A stretch of 64,000 nucleotides of DNA from Perca fluviatilis. Lineage: Eukaryota > Chordata > Actinopteri > Perciformes > Percidae. Location: positions 3,807,739 to 3,871,738 of the forward strand of contig NC_053123.1 in NCBI RefSeq assembly GCF_010015445.1, in the 5' to 3' direction. Positions 49,241 through 64,000 of the stretch are shown here, piece after piece. Both the position numbers and the translations under genes were made by a program. The notes under the pieces were generated by a model, which worked only from the letters and a program-made list of their open reading frames with translations, was not told where the DNA came from and ran no database searches. How positions within the stretch are numbered: the first letter of the stretch is position 1; every line of letters starts with the position of its first letter.

Positions 49241-51509
49241 GCTTAGAGTAGACATTCAGCTTTATAATGTCTTCTTTTGCTGTTTTGGGATCCATGTTTA
49301 TCTATTCCTTTAAAGCGTCATTTGAAGAGTAATGTTGCAGCAGACTGTGGCTTTGACTTGAAAACAACTGCAGTTCATTTCGGTCACTGCTGCTGCCTCT
49401 GAGCATTATACGAACCATCAGCACTTTTAAATCAAGATTGGGCATGTTGTATCAGATATGGTCCTAAAGGAAATTCTAATTTTCTTGCTTTGTCCTCTAA
49501 GCACAACAGCAAACAATGCCACGCACAGATGCAACGCTGTCTTGTTTAACAATTTATTTCAGCATATAAACGTGTCAGTATGTATGACAGAATCATATGC
49601 AGTTTGACCAAATCAAGAAAGTGCAGAAGTGAAAGCAGCACAGGATCATGGTCAGAAAATGATCGGGTTTGCTACATCCTACTCAAGGAAGGATATGGTG
49701 ATCATACAGTATTACAGGAGTCTGGTTATGGACAAAGCACGCTGTACAGAATACACTGGTATTAATAAAAGCTAAGTTTCTCCATTTTCTTGCCCATTTA
49801 AAACCCTTTTCACAATGTGGGAATGTAAAACGATACATGTAACAGTGAATAATCCAGTGTTATGTGAAAAGAGCATACATCCATAAATCCATCTTTAAAT
49901 TGACTTATTCATTAAAAGGAATACCAATCAGTATTCCTGCAATGTAGTTTATGATCTGATCCCCATAAAGTCTAAAATTCTTTAATATACTTAAATAGGC
50001 ATGGACATTCAGCAGGACCAAAGCCAAAAGAGACTGCCAAAAGCCTCCACAGGGAGGCCCTTCTTAGAGTCATAACTCAGAATAATAATGGCAATAAACA
50101 TCCATGAATCTGCTTAGAAATCATAGAAAAAAGGCGCTTCAGAACTTGTAGTTGAAGTTCCTTCAGTATCAAAGTAATTCAGTGATAGTTGTCTGTACAT
50201 CCATTGCAAAAAACGAACTGCTAATTGCTAATTCGCCATTCTTTTAATGCTGCCAATTGGCCAAAATATGAACAAATATTGGCAAGAAAACTAGGGCTCA
50301 AAAGAGAATAGCAGGACCTGTACATTTGATTGTGTGTACAGTCTCCTGCTCTCCTGATGGCTTTCATTCTCTCTGTCATCGATATGCCATGTGTTTGTGT
50401 TAGCATGCTTCCATCTATCAGATCAGTTTTGACTTCGATTTCACACAAAAGTCAAATTCACTCTGAGCAGCTCTTCATGCATAAAAAAAATGTGAAGTAG
50501 GGATTTAAATTACGGAAGGACCAGCGAGCTCACTGAAAAACTGCAGGTAAATGTTGCTGTAAATATCACCGAGGTGGGGGTTAAAAAATACCCACATACA
50601 CTCTACAGACGAGTTTATCTCATTGACTGACCAGCGCAGGTATTCTTAAATGGTAACCCTATTTTCCTATGTTCTTGTATCTAAGTGACTAAATGGAACA
50701 ATATTTTTGGAAGTGGTCCATCAGTCCACTGTTGCAAAATTCACCACTCTGATTTGGTTGAAATAAAACCCTTAGGGTAAATTCACCTTCTTTTTCACTA
50801 TTATTTACATGTGAAAATAAGAAGATAAGTAATAAAACCAATGAGACTGAGGTTTCACATGATGGTTATCTGGATGTGATTTAAATCACCATATGGCAAT
50901 TGTTTTTTAGTCCAATAAGGAATCACTCAACCATTACTGAAGATGCAGATTCTCTGGTAATCCTCAGTGCTTACAATATTTAATCTTCACCATCTAATTA
51001 GACATCATGGTAGGTCTATGAACACTGTGTTGGCTGTGAGGTGGGAACATGGTGACGCCTGTAATGAGGTAAAGGCACCTGCAAAAACTGTTTAGTGATA
51101 TGATCTCCCAAGTTAAGTTAAATTGTTCCTTTTGCAGCAAATAGAAATATTCACAGTCAATTACATCAGTCCGCAAAAATTATGCTCTTAAATGGAAAAA
51201 TACAAATTTCTTTGATTCCCTGACGTTTGTACTCAATATATAATACAAACATTACAAACAATAAGTATAATCTGAAGCATTAGAATACGGCGACAATACA
51301 ACCATCTTTTCAAATCCACAGCCTGATCATCACAACCCGGGAATCACCACGCTGCTACTACCAAAACGTGATGCTACGTATCTCACATGCTGACCCTTTG
51401 GAGTGGTTTACAGACAACAGCCCTTCAGGAAAACATGCTCTCTCTTTGTTGGCTCAGTTGCTACACTCTTCACTCTTCCCAAAACTGTCATCACAGGAGG
51501 CTCCGCAGG
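49241..51509. other. region downstream of the DPP10-like gene
   Basis: Includes the presumed 3' UTR of the minus-strand gene below 51510. A candidate minus-strand ATTAAA lies at 50979-50984. No other gene recognised. Confidence 0.35.
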
Positions 51510-62240
<10,731 letters not shown>

Positions 62241-62275
62241 CTGTGAACGGACACTATGTGTTATTAGAGAGAGTC

Positions 62276-62798
62276 TTAAAGGAATATGCCAACTTATTGG
62301 GACTTTAGCTTATTCACCGTATCCCCCAAGAGTTGGTAAGTCCATACATACCCTTCTGCTACTTGGGCGGAGTGATTTGCTCGCAGCACCTGAGAAACCC
62401 CGTGGTGAGGAGCAGAGAGTTCGCTCAGTTGGGTAATAATCACTCTGCCCAAGGAGCAGAGAGTAGCAGTGCTTCGCCTTCTGAGAATATAGTTCGCAGT
62501 ATGTATACGGTTAGAAGATGGCTGTGTCTCATGTGACCTTGTTATTTGTACACCCTGTGACTCTACAAATCACAACTTGTAAATAGGAACATGTAGGCGT
62601 TGTTTTGTCACTTATTGGGAGCAGTAGGCTAGATGGAGCCGGTTACCTCCAGGATCTGTGCTAAGCTAGGCTAGCGGTGGGTGCGTCAGACAGAGTTACC
62701 ACACGCACGGAGATGAGAAGGGTATGTATGGACTTATCTAACTCTAGGGGATACAGTGAATAAGCTAAAGTCCCAATAAGTCGGCGTGTTCCTTTTAA
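62276..62798. mobile_element. TTAA-flanked palindromic miniature element
   Basis: TTAA at 62276-62279 and 62795-62798. Terminal inverted repeats of about 60 bp include CTTATTGGGACTTTAGCTTA and TAAGCTAAAGTCCCAATAAG. It ends 36 bp from the acceptor side of the 195-nt DPP10-like exon. Confidence 0.88.
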
Positions 62799-63104
62799 GT
62801 TCCCTTAAGTAGCCCCAGGATTCCATGAAAATTCTTCAACACCCCAGAAAAAACCCAGAATAAATATCCTAAGGTTCATATGAAAAACACAAATGAGGTT
62901 TAGTGGTTCCCAACCCGTTAGAACAAAGCTATGGCTACTTGCAGCCCCTCGCCATTGGTTGCATGTATTCACCAGTGGGCTCAGGCTGGTGGAAAGATTT
63001 TCAAACTGGTTTGATATCAAGCCAAGCACCGGACCGGTATTTAGAATTTTACCACTAGGTGTCGCACTTGACTCAGCAGCTGCTCCAGAAAGGAGCATAA
63101 TGAG

Positions 63105-63525
63105 ACTGAAGGGTGATTTATACTTCTGCGTTAAATCAACGTGGGTACCTACGTTGGTACGTGGAGACACAGACCCTACGCCGTTGCCTGACATGCACCC
63201 CTTGAAAAATGTAACTACACGTCGCCGCGCAAGTTGCTCGGCCGTGGCTGTGTAGCGTTGAGTTTGCCCCGACTCATTTCCTGGTTCTCCTTCTCCATAA
63301 ACAACATGAAATCAAGGAGAGGGTTAACTTCTCCTGCTCCAAATTTCCCACCATGGTCCGAAAGAACAGGGGAGACTCTTTGTTTCTCTCACTAGGACTC
63401 TAGAGTCGCTACTCGCTCTGAAGCTAATCGCCGTCACTCGCTCACTCGCTCCACCACACACTGACCTGCTATTCTCTTAAAGAGATCGACACATACACCA
63501 ACGCACAAGTATAAACTTGAGGCAA
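63105..63525. repeat. dispersed inverted-repeat element
   Basis: Left GGGTGATTTATACTTCTGCG and right AACGCACAAGTATAAACTTG are imperfect inverted repeats. GC-rich body without coding signal. Confidence 0.5.
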
Positions 63526-63824
63526 CTTACGTAGGCTACTGGGAAAGCTCTGCTTTGAGCCTATGCAGGACCAAAAATCAGCCTTGAGAGAGTCAATGAA
63601 TGAGAGTGTAGCGACTCCAGTCCACTTGGTGGCGGTGATGCACCTGAATACCATGACTTTTTTCCTGCAGTGTTTACAGTTTGCCTCATCTTTTAAAAGA
63701 AAACTCTTTCTTCGGCTTAAAATCCAAAATGTTGCCATATGGTGGCACAGTAACTCTGCTACATATTGTCTATGTTCGTCACCCTAAAAAACACATGAAC
63801 TTTCAAGTAAACAAACATAAAAGT

Positions 63825-63930
63825 GATGGCCAAATGAAGCTTCGTGAAACATTTTTCTTTATTTCCTGAGCACACTAGATGGCACTCTTGGTTTAAAGAA
63901 AAACGCTCAAAGAATGGCAATTTGGTGTGC
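63825..63930. repeat. fragment related to 12330-12440
   Basis: AAATGAAGCTTCGTGAAACA and CACTAGATGGCACTCT resemble the 12330-12440 copy. Confidence 0.5.
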
Positions 63931-63948
63931 TTTTAACACTTTTGTTTA

Positions 63949-64000
63949 AAGGTCCCATGGCATGAAAATTTCACTTTGAGGTTTTTTAACATTAATATGC
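63949..64000. mobile_element. left end of a third AGGTCCCATGGCATG-family element
   Basis: TTTAAAGGTCCCATGGCATG and following bases equal the start of 25742-26942. Truncated by the window edge. Confidence 0.8.

Overview
The window is vertebrate nuclear DNA, most likely from a percomorph teleost. Small exons with GT-AG borders sit in long introns. The introns are full of teleost-type short DNA transposons, tRNA-derived SINEs and (TG)n/(CA)n microsatellites. The species cannot be named from the sequence alone. There is no sign of bacterial or viral genes.

The main gene is on the + strand. It is the 3' three quarters of dpp10, encoding inactive dipeptidyl peptidase 10 (DPPY), an auxiliary subunit of Kv4 potassium channels. 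I assembled 19 exons between 4802 and 41623 (1815 nt, 604 codons plus stop). Every junction keeps the reading frame and every intron begins GT and ends AG. The cytoplasmic tail, transmembrane helix and first part of the beta-propeller lie upstream of the window. A 3' UTR follows, with a (TG)n tract about 120 nt after the stop and a candidate poly(A) signal near 43130.

The second gene is on the - strand, tail-to-tail with the first, with its stop about 9.9 kb from the dpp10 stop. Seven C-terminal exons of a DPP10-like paralogue run from 62240 down to 51510; its 5' part lies beyond the right edge. Exon lengths (195, 55, 100, 59, 73, 74 and 138 nt) and phases match the last seven dpp10 exons exactly. 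Most of these exons are strongly diverged between the genes (61% nucleotide identity in the 74-nt exon). The 195-nt exon is the exception: its first 185 nt differ at one position, while the flanking introns are unrelated. Interlocus gene conversion confined to one exon is the best explanation, and it is the most interesting signal in the window. Both proteins lack the serine nucleophile of active DPP4-type enzymes.

The rest is intron and intergenic DNA. It holds at least five hAT-like non-autonomous elements with 8-bp target duplications (20980, 9842, 11683, 52263, 60317; a sixth of uncertain type at 28223) and many TTAA-flanked miniature elements. Some elements are nested or share a TTAA site. 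Two copies of one family carry a 46-bp minisatellite whose every unit contains TATATAAAA (8 and 16 units). There are also tRNA-derived SINEs, one LINE reverse-transcriptase fragment, and long dinucleotide repeats, one of which forms the 5' splice site of a dpp10 exon.
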